Source: Dietzia sp. ANT_WB102 (GTDB taxonomy: Bacteria; Actinomycetota; Actinomycetes; Mycobacteriales; Mycobacteriaceae). From it: a stretch of DNA of 64,000 nt. Of the stretch, positions 24,855 to 33,737 are shown piece after piece. Every line of letters begins with the position of its first letter. The first letter of the stretch is position 1. Both the position numbers and the translations under genes were made by a program. The notes beneath the pieces were generated by a model. That model saw only the letters and a program-made list of their open reading frames with translations, was not told the origin of the DNA and did no database searches. The stretch is from positions 806,001 through 870,000 of the forward strand of contig NZ_VOBA01000001.1 in the NCBI RefSeq assembly GCF_008369165.1. Reading direction: 5' to 3'.

Positions 24855-26228
24855 ATGGTGATCACCGCCGACCGCCTCTACTCCCGAGTCGTCACCCGTG
24901 ACGACGACGCCGAACGCGACCTCCCCGATGCCGTCCGACGCGAACTCCCGCGTAACGGGCTGCGGTTGGTCGCCGCCAACACGCTGCAGTCCTCGGGCGA
25001 TCAGACGGTCAACGCGTCCACCGTCCTGCCGTGGTTGTTCCAGGTGCTGGGCGTGCCGGCCGCGTTCGTCGGTCTGCTGGTGCCGATCCGCGAATCCGGC
25101 TCGATGCTGCCGCAGGCGTTCCTCACCCCGCTGATCGTGCGGGTGCGTCGCCGCAAGTGGGTCTTCGTGGCAGGCGCCGTGGTGCAGGCGGCCTCGGTCG
25201 CGGTGATGTCCGCGATCGCCGCGTTCGGACACGGGACGGCGGCGGGCGTCGGGATCCTCGCCGCTCTCGTGGTGTTCTCGCTGGGCCGGTGTCTGTGCTC
25301 GATCGCGTCAAAGGACGTGCAGGGCCGCACCATCCCGTCCGGGCAGCGCGGTCAGATCATCGGACTGGCCACGTCAGCGGCGGGGCTCGTCGCGATCACC
25401 CTCGGACTGGCGATCCGGCTGCTGGGCGGTGGGGACCTCGGCAGCCCGGCGTTGGCGCTGCTGCTGGCGGCAGGTGCAGTGCTGTGGGTGCTGTCGGCAA
25501 CGACGTACGCCCGCGTGGTCGAACCGGTTGGGGAGGGGCATGACGACTCCTCCGACGACGGTTCCGACGCGTCATCCGGCAGCGCGTCATCCGGCGGCGG
25601 GGCGCCCTCATGGTTCGCGGACATGGTGCGCCTGTTCCGGAACGACGCCACGTTCCGCAAGTTCATCTCCGTCCGTGGCCTGCTGCTGGTGTCCTCGTTG
25701 AGCCCGCCGTTCATCGTGTCGATGTCGGTCGCCTCGGGCACGGGTGCCCTGGCCGGGTTGGGCGGGTTCATCCTCGCCTCGGGCGTGGCGTCACTGATCG
25801 GGGGGCGCATCTTCGGGCGGTTGGCGGACAAGTCCAGCCGACTACTCATGGCGGGGGCGGCCACGGCGGCGTCGGTGGTGGCGGTCGCGTTGGTAATCAT
25901 CGTCGCGATCCCGGGCTTCGACGGCGGGTCAGCACTTGGGGCGACGGTCTTCATCAGTGCCTATTTCCTGCTCACGCTCCTGCACTCCGGCGTGCGCGTC
26001 GGCCGCAAAACCTATGTGGTGGACGTGGCCGAGGGCGACACCCGGACGGCATACGTGGCGGTGGGCAACACGACCATGGGGGTCATCCTCCTGGTGGTCG
26101 GCGCGATCAGCTCCGCGCTCGCGGTGGTGGGTGTGTCCTGGGCGCTGGTCTTCCTCGCGGTCCTCGGGGTGATCGGAGCGGCGTCGGCTGTATCGATGCC
26201 CGAGGTCTCCCGCGGCGCGGCCGACTGA
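24855..26228 (+). CDS. Major facilitator superfamily transporter
   Basis: A 457-residue membrane protein with about 12 hydrophobic segments split by a central cytoplasmic loop rich in Asp, Ser and Gly (about residues 230-255). The inter-helix loop RVRRRKWVFV after the second or third helix fits the MFS A-motif position. The N-terminal ARN-like segment RLVAANTLQSSGDQTVNASTVLPWLF is distinctive of an MFS group I recall only as uncharacterised permeases. Substrate unknown; exporters are most likely. The ATG at 24855 was chosen for the -10 box directly before it. No neighbour suggests a function. Confidence 0.75.
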   Translation: MVITADRLYSRVVTRDDDAERDLPDAVRRELPRNGLRLVAANTLQSSGDQTVNASTVLPWLFQVLGVPAAFVGLLVPIRESGSMLPQAFLTPLIVRVRRRKWVFVAGAVVQAASVAVMSAIAAFGHGTAAGVGILAALVVFSLGRCLCSIASKDVQGRTIPSGQRGQIIGLATSAAGLVAITLGLAIRLLGGGDLGSPALALLLAAGAVLWVLSATTYARVVEPVGEGHDDSSDDGSDASSGSASSGGGAPSWFADMVRLFRNDATFRKFISVRGLLLVSSLSPPFIVSMSVASGTGALAGLGGFILASGVASLIGGRIFGRLADKSSRLLMAGAATAASVVAVALVIIVAIPGFDGGSALGATVFISAYFLLTLLHSGVRVGRKTYVVDVAEGDTRTAYVAVGNTTMGVILLVVGAISSALAVVGVSWALVFLAVLGVIGAASAVSMPEVSRGAAD

Positions 26229-26264
26229 CCCGCGCGGCCCGTCGTCGCACTAGTCCACTCCGGG

Positions 26265-26993
26265 TTACGCGCCCCCTTCGTCTTGTGCGTGCTGAATGCC
26301 CGGCCCCCGAAGGGACGCGCCGCTGGTTTGGTCCATTCCGGGCACACACGTCGGAACTCCACCTGGCCAGTGGCGCACACGTCGGAACTCCAGCTGGCCG
26401 ATGGCGCACACGTCCGGGTCGAATCCGCCGACGTCGTAGATCACCTTCTGCACGCCGTTGGGGTACGCCTCGCTCTCGACCAACTCCAGCTTCTGCCGGG
26501 GTTTGTCGGTGTCGCTCCACATGCGCTTGCCGGCGCCGAGCACGATCGGGAACACCAGCAGGTGGTAGCGGTCGATGAGCCCGGCGTCGGAGAGGTTCCG
26601 GGCCAGCGTCGCCGATCCGTGCACCAGGATCGGGGCACGTTCGGCCTCCTTCGCCGCGGCCACCTCGTCGAGGCTGCGCAGGATCGTCGTCGTCCCCCAT
26701 CCCTCGACGAGGTCACCCTCGGCCAACGTCGTGGACACCACGTACTTGGGCATGGCGTTGTAGCGGGGGAACTCATCATCCATCTGCGGCCACACGGCGG
26801 AGAACGCCTGGTAGCTGACGCGGCCGAGCATCATCGCGCCGGCCTCGTCCTGCTCGCGGGCCTTGAGTCCGTAGACGTCCTCGTCGAAGTCGACCGCGAA
26901 CGTCCAGCCGGTATTGCGGTATCCGGGCTCGCCGCCGGGGGCCTCGACCACGCCGTCGAGCGAGACGAAAGCGGTGTAGATCAGCTGACTCAC
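26265..26993 (-). CDS. Dihydrofolate reductase-like (RibD C-terminal) family protein
   Basis: A 242-residue protein of the RibD_C/DHFR-like superfamily. It opens with IYTAFVSLDGVVEAPGG and contains MMLGRVSYQAF, KYVVSTTL and ILVHGSATLARNL for NADPH binding, then LLVFPIVLGAGKRMW. Such proteins are common in actinobacteria and their substrate is usually unknown. The core ends around VIYDVGGFDPD; about 50 further residues come from a region containing a 31-bp tandem duplication that shifts the frame, so the C-terminal tail is probably not conserved. The GTG start has GGAG at a suitable distance. Confidence 0.78.
   Translation of the reverse strand: MSQLIYTAFVSLDGVVEAPGGEPGYRNTGWTFAVDFDEDVYGLKAREQDEAGAMMLGRVSYQAFSAVWPQMDDEFPRYNAMPKYVVSTTLAEGDLVEGWGTTTILRSLDEVAAAKEAERAPILVHGSATLARNLSDAGLIDRYHLLVFPIVLGAGKRMWSDTDKPRQKLELVESEAYPNGVQKVIYDVGGFDPDVCAIGQLEFRRVRHWPGGVPTCVPGMDQTSGASLRGPGIQHAQDEGGA
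26345..26406. repeat. 31-bp tandem duplication in the DHFR-like gene tail
   Basis: Copies at 26345-26375 and 26376-26406 differ at only three positions, and the first nine bases of a third copy follow. As 31 is not a multiple of three, the two copies are read in different frames of the leftward gene. Confidence 0.85.
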
Positions 26994-27106
26994 GGCGGTC
27001 TCCTCACGCGGGTCTGCCAGAGTACGCCCGCACGCGCGGCCTGAAAACGGTGACAATGATGCTGTACCCCGGCCGATCGGCGCCGGTACGACGACGAGGA
27101 GTCTCC

Positions 27107-27601
27107 ATGCCCGACGACCAGACCACCCTCGCGGATTTCCGAGCGAGCCTGCTCGACGGGAGCGGGAAGGATTTGTCCGACTATGCCGGGCAGGTCGTCC
27201 TGGTGGTCAACACCGCGAGCAAGTGTGGGTTCACGCCGCAGTACGCGGGCCTGCAGAAACTGTACGAGGAGTTCCGGGACCAGGGGTTCATAGTGCTGGG
27301 CTTTCCGAGTGACCAGTTCGCGCACCAGGAGCCGGGCACTGACGAGGAGATCGGCGCGTTCTGCGAGCGCAACTTCGGTGTGGAGTTCCCGCTGTTCTCC
27401 AAAATCGAGGTCAATGGTCCAGGTGCACATCCGCTCTACGATTGGCTCAAGTCCGAGAAGTCCGGCGTGTTTGGCAGCCGGATCAAGTGGAACTTCACGA
27501 AATTTCTCGTGGGCCGCGACGGGAAGGTGATCGACAGGTTCGGGCCCAGCCGGAAGCCCGAGGACCTGCGGGAGGCGGTCAGCGCGGCATTGCGGGGGTG
27601 A
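27107..27601 (+). CDS. Glutathione peroxidase-family protein
   Basis: A 164-residue GPx-like peroxidase. The peroxidatic Cys40 is in NTASKCGF, the Gln in FPSDQF and the Trp in KWNFTKFLV complete the catalytic set. As mycolic-acid actinobacteria lack glutathione, the enzyme likely uses thioredoxin or mycothiol-linked reductants, as known for Cys-type bacterial GPx. AGGAG lies seven bases before the ATG at 27107; an upstream in-frame ATG lacks a site. It stands alone between the DHFR-like gene (divergent) and the mycolyltransferase. Confidence 0.92.
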   Translation: MPDDQTTLADFRASLLDGSGKDLSDYAGQVVLVVNTASKCGFTPQYAGLQKLYEEFRDQGFIVLGFPSDQFAHQEPGTDEEIGAFCERNFGVEFPLFSKIEVNGPGAHPLYDWLKSEKSGVFGSRIKWNFTKFLVGRDGKVIDRFGPSRKPEDLREAVSAALRG

Positions 27602-27683
27602 CGACGGTGTCACTTAGTTAACACGCGAGCCTCAGCGCCGTTTAAGGTTTTTCAGTCACTTCTCATTCCCTTTTTGGAGCCTC

Positions 27684-28835
27684 ATGTCCCTCGCACTTCG
27701 TCGGTTCGCGGCCTCCGCCGCAGGCGCGCTCGCTGTTGCCCTGACGATCGGGTCGGCCAACCCGGCACTGGCCCAGAACATCGATGCCTCCAGCGTGGGG
27801 GAGCAGGCTGCCGGCTCCGCCATCGACGCGCTCGGATCCGTGCCCGTCGGTTCGACCGCCGACGTCATGGGATCGGTCGGGTCCGCTGACTTCGCCGTCG
27901 GCGCCGGCTCGCTGTCGCCCGTCGGAACACCTCGCTCGGTCGACGAGACCATCACCGAGTCGAAGTTCGTCCGGATCGAGCGGACGGAGGGCGCGTACCA
28001 GTACTGGCTGGTCGAGTCTGCCGCGATGAAGCGTCAGGTCCTCGTCGAGGTAGTTCCGTCCCGTGTGGGAACCACGGCACCGGCTCTCTACATGCTCGAC
28101 GGCGTTGACTCGCCGGAGAAACCGTCCGGGTGGAGTTCCATGGGCAAGATCGCCGACCGCATGGCTGGCGAGAACGTCCACGTGGTGACCCCCACCGGTG
28201 CCTACGCGTCATATTTCGCGGACTGGGAGAACGTGGACCCGGTCCTCGGCCACAACAAGTGGGAGACCTTCCTCACGGAAGAACTCCCGGCGATCGTCTC
28301 CTCGCAGCTTGAGGTCACTGATAAGGCGGCGGTGGGCGGAATCTCGATGGGCGGTCAGGCAGCCATGCACCTGGCGGCCACGTACCCGGAGCTTTATGAC
28401 GGGGTCATGTCTTTCTCCGGCTATTACTCGACGATGGACCAGCTGGGCTACCAAACGATTCGGCTCACCGTGGAGACCCGCGGAGGGGCGATCGAGAACA
28501 TGTGGGGCCCGCACGGCAGTGAGGCCTGGCGTGCACACGACACGATCTCGCACGTCGGCAACCTCGCCGACGCCCGGGTCTACTTCTCCGCGGGCAACGG
28601 GGTGGTCGGGGAAGACGACCTCGCCGCGTACGGTGGCGACCTCGGGGGCGTAGCGGCCGGGCTCGTGCTCGAGCGGGGTGTGTTCGAGGGGACCACGGCG
28701 TTCGAGAAGGCACTGAAGTCCAGTGGCATCGACCACCGGGTCGACTACTCCGAGACCGGACTGCACAACTGGGTCAACTTCATGAAGAACTTCGACGCCG
28801 GTTGGGACTACATCAAGCCGGCGCTCCAGGGCTGA
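27684..28835 (+). CDS. Mycolyltransferase (antigen 85 / Cmt family)
   Basis: A 383-residue secreted esterase-fold protein. The signal peptide covers about residues 1-31 (ALAVALTIGSANPALAQ). A Gly/Ser/Ala-rich stretch precedes the catalytic domain, which begins near residue 95. It has LYMLDGVDSPEKPSGW, the nucleophile Ser221 in GGISMGGQAA and a late His in TGLHNWVNF. These enzymes transfer mycolates to trehalose and arabinogalactan in the outer envelope, which places the organism among mycolate makers. The upstream region is AT-rich with GGAG before the ATG, and a hairpin follows the stop. Single-gene unit. Confidence 0.93.
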   Translation: MSLALRRFAASAAGALAVALTIGSANPALAQNIDASSVGEQAAGSAIDALGSVPVGSTADVMGSVGSADFAVGAGSLSPVGTPRSVDETITESKFVRIERTEGAYQYWLVESAAMKRQVLVEVVPSRVGTTAPALYMLDGVDSPEKPSGWSSMGKIADRMAGENVHVVTPTGAYASYFADWENVDPVLGHNKWETFLTEELPAIVSSQLEVTDKAAVGGISMGGQAAMHLAATYPELYDGVMSFSGYYSTMDQLGYQTIRLTVETRGGAIENMWGPHGSEAWRAHDTISHVGNLADARVYFSAGNGVVGEDDLAAYGGDLGGVAAGLVLERGVFEGTTAFEKALKSSGIDHRVDYSETGLHNWVNFMKNFDAGWDYIKPALQG

Positions 28836-28845
28836 TCCCGCGCCT

Positions 28846-28881
28846 CGGAGGCCCGGACCGAACCGTCGGTCCGGGCCTCCG
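28846..28881. terminator. Bidirectional hairpin terminator
   Basis: A perfect 15-bp inverted repeat (28846-28860 and 28867-28881) with a six-base loop lies between the converging mycolyltransferase and aminotransferase genes, so it can serve both. Confidence 0.7.
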
Positions 28882-28895
28882 GTATATCCGCTGTT

Positions 28896-28937
28896 CGCTG
28901 GTCAGGGCGGCGCGTGGTCCCTGCCCCGCTGGTCAGG
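28896..28937. repeat. Repeated CGCTGGTCAGG at the aminotransferase 3' end
   Basis: CGCTGGTCAGG occurs at 28896-28906 and again at 28927-28937, where it contains the stop codon of the leftward aminotransferase gene. Confidence 0.6.
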
Positions 28938-30162
28938 CTGCGGCCACGCGCAGCCGGTCGAGATGCCGGGCGATCGCGTCGAGTGCGCGGTCGAGCACCG
29001 GGGCCTCGGGCAGGCAGACGATGCGGAAGTGGTCGGGCTCGGGCCAGTTGAATCCGGTGCCGTGGGTGACCAGGACGTGCTCGGTGCGCAGGAGGTCCAG
29101 GGCGAACTCCTCGTCGCTGGTGATGCCGAACATCGCACGATCCAGGCGGGGGAAGCAGTACAGCCCGCCCCGCGGCGGCACACAACTCACCCCGGGTATG
29201 GCGTTGAGTCGTGCCGTGGTCAGCGACAGTTGCCGCTCGAGTCGGCCGTCCGGGTCCACCACGTCGTGGCTCCACGGTGAGTCCTCGGCCAGTGCGACGG
29301 GGATCGCGTGCTGGCCGGGGACGCCGGGGCAGACCCGCATGTTGGACAGCAGGGTGAGACCCTCGAGGAGGTCAGCGGCCCGGTCGAGTGGGCCGGTCGC
29401 CACCACCCATCCGGCGCGGTAGCCGCACACCCGGTAGGCCTTGGAGAGTCCGCCGAAGGTCAGACACAGCACGTCGTCCCCGGCCGCGCGCGCGGCGTGG
29501 TGGTGGCGCGCGTCGCCGAAAATCACCTTTTCGTAGATCTCGTCGGACAGCAGGATGAGTCCGTGGCGGCGGGCGATGTCGGCCATCCCCCGGACGGTGT
29601 CCTCGCTGTACACCGCACCTGTCGGGTTGTTGGGGTTGATCATGACCAGCGCGGTGGTGCGCGGCGTGATCCTGGATTCGATGTCCTCAAGAGACGGGGT
29701 CCAGGCGTGTGCCTCGTCGGCGAGGTAGTGGACGGGCACACCCCCGGTGAGGTTCACGGCGCCGGTCCAGGTGGGGTAGTCGGGCGCGGGGACCAGGATC
29801 TCGTCCCCGGGGTCGACCATGGACTGCAGGACCAGGGTGATGAGTTCACTGACGCCGTTGCCCAGGAACACGCCCGCCGACGAGACCCCGTCGATCCCGC
29901 ACCGCCGGTAGTAGTCCGCTACCGCCTCGCGGGCGACGGGGATGCCGCGAGAGTCCGAGTAGGCCTGCCCCGCGTCCAGCCCGTGCGCCACGGCGTCCAC
30001 GAGCTCCGGCCGGGCGGTCAGCCCGAACGGGTGCATATTGCCCAGGTTGAGGCGCAGAATCTCGTGCCCTTCGGCCTCGAGGCGCGTCGCCTCGGTGAGG
30101 ATCGGGCCGCGGACGTCGTAGCGGACGTCGCGGAGTCGGCGGGACTGTCGGTAGGTCGTCAT
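28933..30162 (-). CDS. Pyridoxal-phosphate aminotransferase, class I/II
   Basis: A 409-residue fold-type I aminotransferase most like AlaA/AlaC-type alanine and branched aminotransferases. It shows GLTARPELVDAVAHGLDAGQ, YSDSRGIPVAREAVADYY, INPNNPTGAVY, the PLP Lys in FGGLSKAYRVCGYRAGW, and a C-terminal Arg for the carboxylate in DHFRIVCLP. ATG 30162 has GGTGGGA about eight bases upstream; an ATG nine bases further out is possible. It is divergent from a MocR-type regulator gene, the classic arrangement for regulation of an aminotransferase by a PLP-sensing relative. Amino donor uncertain. Confidence 0.88.
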   Translation of the reverse strand: MTTYRQSRRLRDVRYDVRGPILTEATRLEAEGHEILRLNLGNMHPFGLTARPELVDAVAHGLDAGQAYSDSRGIPVAREAVADYYRRCGIDGVSSAGVFLGNGVSELITLVLQSMVDPGDEILVPAPDYPTWTGAVNLTGGVPVHYLADEAHAWTPSLEDIESRITPRTTALVMINPNNPTGAVYSEDTVRGMADIARRHGLILLSDEIYEKVIFGDARHHHAARAAGDDVLCLTFGGLSKAYRVCGYRAGWVVATGPLDRAADLLEGLTLLSNMRVCPGVPGQHAIPVALAEDSPWSHDVVDPDGRLERQLSLTTARLNAIPGVSCVPPRGGLYCFPRLDRAMFGITSDEEFALDLLRTEHVLVTHGTGFNWPEPDHFRIVCLPEAPVLDRALDAIARHLDRLRVAAA

Positions 30163-30181
30163 GGTGGCCATCCCACCCGCT

Positions 30182-30230
30182 AAGTGGCGCCCTGTGAAGG
30201 TCCACTTGTTGACATTTCGGAGGACCACTT
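30182..30230. promoter_or_regulatory. CCACTT repeats between aminotransferase and MocR genes
   Basis: AAGTGG (30182-30187) and CCACTT (30202-30207) form an inverted pair, and a second CCACTT follows at 30225-30230, 23 bases on. MocR proteins typically bind direct repeats about two helical turns apart near their own promoters. TTGACA at 30209-30214 lies between the two copies. Confidence 0.5.
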
Positions 30231-30246
30231 TTCGGCTCAGGGGGCC

Positions 30247-30252
30247 TACCCT
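30247..30252 (+). promoter_or_regulatory. Predicted -10 box for the MocR gene, leaderless spacing
   Basis: TACCCT ends six bases before the ATG at 30259 with no ribosome binding site in between. Confidence 0.35.
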
Positions 30253-30258
30253 GGCTGC

Positions 30259-31737
30259 ATGGCCCGCACCGCACGACCCGGATCCCTCGTGGTGGGGGTG
30301 GTGTCGGGCGCGGTCGGGTTGGCGGACGCGATCATCGACCGCATCGCGGAAGGGGCCCTGGCAGACGGCGACCGGTTACCCTCCACGCGCGCGCTAGCCG
30401 AGCAGACCGGGCTGTCCCGGGGAACCGTCGTCAGGGCCTTCGACGAGCTCTCCGCTGCCGGCTTCGTCGAGTCCGTGCAGGGGTCGGGTACCCGGGTGTG
30501 CGCCGGGGCGGGACTGGCGGCCCGGGCGGGAGCGCGGACGCGCGGACAGGGTGCACAGGACGGACAGCGCGGCGAGGCGGGTCGGGACGGTCGGGCCGGC
30601 GCCCCGTCCGTGCCGGCCCCAGAGCCTCGGAGGGGCCGGTCACCGCGCGATCTGCGTCCCGGTATCCCGGACGTCGCGCTGGTCGACGAGCGGGCGTGGC
30701 GCTCCGCGGTGCGCCACGCGGCCGCGGAGGGTCTCGCCGGGGTGAACCCGTGGGAGGAGCCGAGCCCGTCGTTGCGCGCCGCATTGGCGGAGCATTTGCG
30801 CCGGCACCGCGGGATCGCCGTAGGCGACCCGGTGCTGTTCGACAGTTCGCGGTCGGCGATCGCGGCCCTCTGCGCGGCCTTCGTGACCGTGCAGCGCGGG
30901 CGTCACGGCGGCGGCTCGGTTCCGTTCCACATGGAGGACCCCGGGTACCGCGGCGCAGTGCTCATGGCCCGCGAACAGGGGCTGGACGTCCGGTTTCACC
31001 CCGCTGAGCCCGGGGGCCTCGACGCCGCACGCCTGGGTTCGGAACCGGCGATCGTGTTCACCACGCCCGCGCACCAGTTCCCGCTGGGGCACCGCATGAG
31101 CGTGGACCGCCGGGTGGAACTGGTGAAGTGGGCGGGACAGACGGGCTCGTTGGTGATCGAGGACGACTACGACGGCGAGTTCCGCTATGGAGTCGCCCCC
31201 CTGCCGGCGCTGGCGACCCTGCCTGCGGCGGCCGATCACGTCGCCTACGTGGGCACGTCGTCCAAGTCGGTGGCCCCGGACCTGCGCGTGGCGTGGTGTC
31301 TTCCGCCGGGGCAGCTCCGCCGGGAGGTCGAGCGCTGGCTCGTGGTCCACCGCCGGGGCCCGTCGTCGCTTCCGGCGGACGCGCTGGCCGCGTTTATCGG
31401 CTCCGGCGGCATGGACCGACACCTGGCGCGGGCGGCGCGGGTGTACAGCGACCGCCGCGGTCGTCTGGTGGCGGCGCTCGGACGGGAGTGCCCGGGTCTG
31501 CAGGTCACGGGCGTCGAGGCGGGCCTGCACCTGTGCGTGGTGCTCCCGGGATACGACGACGACGAGGTGGTGCGCCTGCTCGAGCGGGCCGGGTGGCGGA
31601 CTCGGTCGCTGAGCGGCCAGTCGGCGCGGGCAGAGGTGTCCGGCCTGGTGCTGAGCTATTCCCGGCTGTCGTCCCGCGATGCGGCGGAGTTCGCGGCGGA
31701 GCTCCGACGGGTGCTGGAGCGGCTCGAATCCGGGTAA
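30259..31737 (+). CDS. MocR/PdxR-family regulator (GntR DNA-binding plus aminotransferase-like)
   Basis: A 492-residue chimera with an N-terminal winged helix (about 20-80: RLPSTRALAEQTGLSRGTVVRAFDEL). A Gly/Arg-rich linker of about 50 residues precedes a C-terminal class I aminotransferase-like domain (about 150-490). That domain keeps the PLP-binding segments HMEDPGYRGA, VIEDDYDGEFRY and the Lys in GTSSKSVAPDLRVAW. MocR proteins sense PLP or amino acids and activate or repress neighbouring metabolic genes. PdxR, the best known, controls pyridoxal-phosphate synthesis, but no pdx genes are here; the target is probably the divergent aminotransferase. Confidence 0.9.
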   Translation: MARTARPGSLVVGVVSGAVGLADAIIDRIAEGALADGDRLPSTRALAEQTGLSRGTVVRAFDELSAAGFVESVQGSGTRVCAGAGLAARAGARTRGQGAQDGQRGEAGRDGRAGAPSVPAPEPRRGRSPRDLRPGIPDVALVDERAWRSAVRHAAAEGLAGVNPWEEPSPSLRAALAEHLRRHRGIAVGDPVLFDSSRSAIAALCAAFVTVQRGRHGGGSVPFHMEDPGYRGAVLMAREQGLDVRFHPAEPGGLDAARLGSEPAIVFTTPAHQFPLGHRMSVDRRVELVKWAGQTGSLVIEDDYDGEFRYGVAPLPALATLPAAADHVAYVGTSSKSVAPDLRVAWCLPPGQLRREVERWLVVHRRGPSSLPADALAAFIGSGGMDRHLARAARVYSDRRGRLVAALGRECPGLQVTGVEAGLHLCVVLPGYDDDEVVRLLERAGWRTRSLSGQSARAEVSGLVLSYSRLSSRDAAEFAAELRRVLERLESG

Positions 31738-31819
31738 TTCCCGTCCGTCGGTGCCCGGCCAGTGCTTGAATCCTGACAGCAGTCAACTCACGGGTCACGA
31801 GACGGGGAGCAGCACACAT

Positions 31820-32647
31820 ATGGGTCAGGATCAGACACTCGCGGGCAAGGTCGCCTTCATCACCGGAGCGGCGAGGGGCCAGGGGCGTAGTCACGCGGTG
31901 GAACTCGCACGACGAGGTGCACGGATCCTCGCGCTGGACATCTGCGAGGACATGGGGACCGTCCCGTACGGGTTGGGTACCGCCGATGACCTGCAGCAGA
32001 CGGTCGCCGAGGTCGAGGCGGTTGGTGGGGAGATCATCGCGGTCAAGGGGGACGTGCGCGAACCGGCGGATGTCGCCGCAGCGGTCGACGCGTGCCGTGG
32101 GCGCTTCGGAGTCCCGGACATCGTGGTGGCCAATGCGGGGATCAACTGCCAGCGAGGCGAGGAGCCGGACCCACAGCAGGCGTTCGTGGACACGATCATG
32201 GTGAACCTGGTGGGGGTGTGGAACACGGTCCACGCGATCGCGCCGCTGATGATCGAGCGCGGAGAGGGCGGGTCGATCGTCCTCATCTCGTCGACCAACG
32301 GGCTCAGCGGCCGGGGCGGCGACGGCTCGGGAGCGGCCACCGGGTACACCGCGAGCAAGCACGGGGTGGTGGGGCTCATGCGAAGCTTCATGATCTGGCT
32401 CGCGCCGCACGGTATCCGCATCAACACGATCCACCCAGCCGGCGTGGTCACCCCGATGGTGGCCCACGAGGAGATGCAGCGCTGGTTCGCGAACAACCCC
32501 CACGGCCACACCATGGGCAACGCCCTGCCCGTGGGGATGCTCGAGCCCATCGACATCTCGCGCGCCGTCCTCTATCTGGTGGAGGAGTCCGGCCGGCACA
32601 TCACCGGCGTCACGCTGCCCGTGGACGCCGGGTTCACGGCCAAATAG
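31820..32647 (+). CDS. Mycofactocin-type SDR oxidoreductase
   Basis: A 275-residue SDR of the subfamily that uses tightly bound NAD and depends on mycofactocin. The cofactor motif ITGAARGQGRSHAVELA, then LALDICEDMGTVPYGLGT and DDLQQTVAEVEAVGG, are the subfamily hallmarks. NAG, Ser in LISSTNG and YTASKHG complete the active site; the C-terminus PVDAGFTAK is typical. These are alcohol or carveol-type dehydrogenases that recycle electrons via mycofactocin; no mycofactocin genes are in this window. It stands alone after the MocR gene. Confidence 0.88.
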   Translation: MGQDQTLAGKVAFITGAARGQGRSHAVELARRGARILALDICEDMGTVPYGLGTADDLQQTVAEVEAVGGEIIAVKGDVREPADVAAAVDACRGRFGVPDIVVANAGINCQRGEEPDPQQAFVDTIMVNLVGVWNTVHAIAPLMIERGEGGSIVLISSTNGLSGRGGDGSGAATGYTASKHGVVGLMRSFMIWLAPHGIRINTIHPAGVVTPMVAHEEMQRWFANNPHGHTMGNALPVGMLEPIDISRAVLYLVEESGRHITGVTLPVDAGFTAK

Positions 32648-32837
32648 CCCCGCCGGCAGGCGGATGCGGAGGTCGCCGCACGGTCTTACAGTGCGGCGCA
32701 GTCGGTGGTGCGCGGGCCACGGCCGAGCCTCCGTCCCTCGAGGGAGGGGGCGCCTGCTCGCGGGGCGCGATCGCCACGCTGAAGCGAAGCCGGGCCGGCT
32801 GCGAAGTGGCAAGGTGGTGAGGGAGGTGGTGAGGGAG

Positions 32838-33653
32838 ATGACCGCGATACCCGAACGCCGCCGGACCCCGCTGCGACCGACCTGCTCCCAACCCCACGCG
32901 TGCTCGATCGAGGTGAGGTTGGCGGTTCTGCAACGGACCCCGTTCTTCGCCGACTTGGACTCCGCCGGGATTGCCGAGGTGAACCGACGGGCGATCTCAC
33001 TGTCGTGGGGGGCCGGCGACGCGGTGTACAGCGAGGGCGAGCGGGCCGGATATCTCTACGTCGTGGCGCACGGCCGGGCCAAGGCGTATCGGGACACCGA
33101 GGACGGTAAGACCATTGTGGTGGACCTCCTCGCGCCCGGCGACTTCGCCGGTGGGGTCGACACGCTCGGCACGCCGCGGTACGGCGAGACGGTCGAGGCG
33201 ATCGACACGCTGTGTGCGCTGAGGATCGGCGCGGAGGACTTCCGTGAGATCCTGATCCGCTACCCGCAGGTGGCCCTGCGGGTGGTCGACTACCTGACCG
33301 GGCTGCTCGACGACGCCCGGACCACGGTGACGCATCAGGCCACCCGCACCGTGACCGAGCGGGTGGCCGGAACCCTGTTGCGCATCGCCGACAAGTTCGG
33401 GGAGGCGCGTCTCGGGTTCGGCGACTCAGGCTCGGCCGGGACTCTGCTGGAGTTACCGCTGACACGCGCCGACCTCGCTGGGATGACGGGGTCCACAGCC
33501 GAGTCGGTGTCGCGGGTGATGAGCCGACTTCGCCGGGAGGGGATCATCGACTCCGGTCGCCGCTGGACCGCGGTGCTCGACCGGGAGCGGTTGGCCGCGA
33601 TCGCGGGCCACGCCGAGCACCCGCAGCTCTTCGGGCAGCCTCGCCTACCTTGA
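32838..33653 (+). CDS. Crp/FNR-family transcriptional regulator
   Basis: A 271-residue regulator with a cyclic-nucleotide-binding beta-roll (about 30-150) and a C-terminal winged helix (about 170-250; LTRADLAGMTGSTAESVSRVMSRLRREGII). Cys16 and Cys22 at the N-terminus and one Cys in the beta-roll (DTLCALRIG) are present. That falls short of the four-Cys FNR cluster set, so oxygen sensing by [4Fe-4S] is not supported. The ATG at 32838 has GAGGGAG a few bases upstream. Ligand and targets unknown; the cupin and metal genes downstream are possible neighbours under its control. Confidence 0.85.
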   Translation: MTAIPERRRTPLRPTCSQPHACSIEVRLAVLQRTPFFADLDSAGIAEVNRRAISLSWGAGDAVYSEGERAGYLYVVAHGRAKAYRDTEDGKTIVVDLLAPGDFAGGVDTLGTPRYGETVEAIDTLCALRIGAEDFREILIRYPQVALRVVDYLTGLLDDARTTVTHQATRTVTERVAGTLLRIADKFGEARLGFGDSGSAGTLLELPLTRADLAGMTGSTAESVSRVMSRLRREGIIDSGRRWTAVLDRERLAAIAGHAEHPQLFGQPRLP

Positions 33654-33737
33654 AAGTGCCCCGGGAAAGGCCGACACTCGGTGGGGAACGCTGGCCGCTG
33701 ACCGCCGCGTGAACCCGACTATCGAACAGGAATATTG

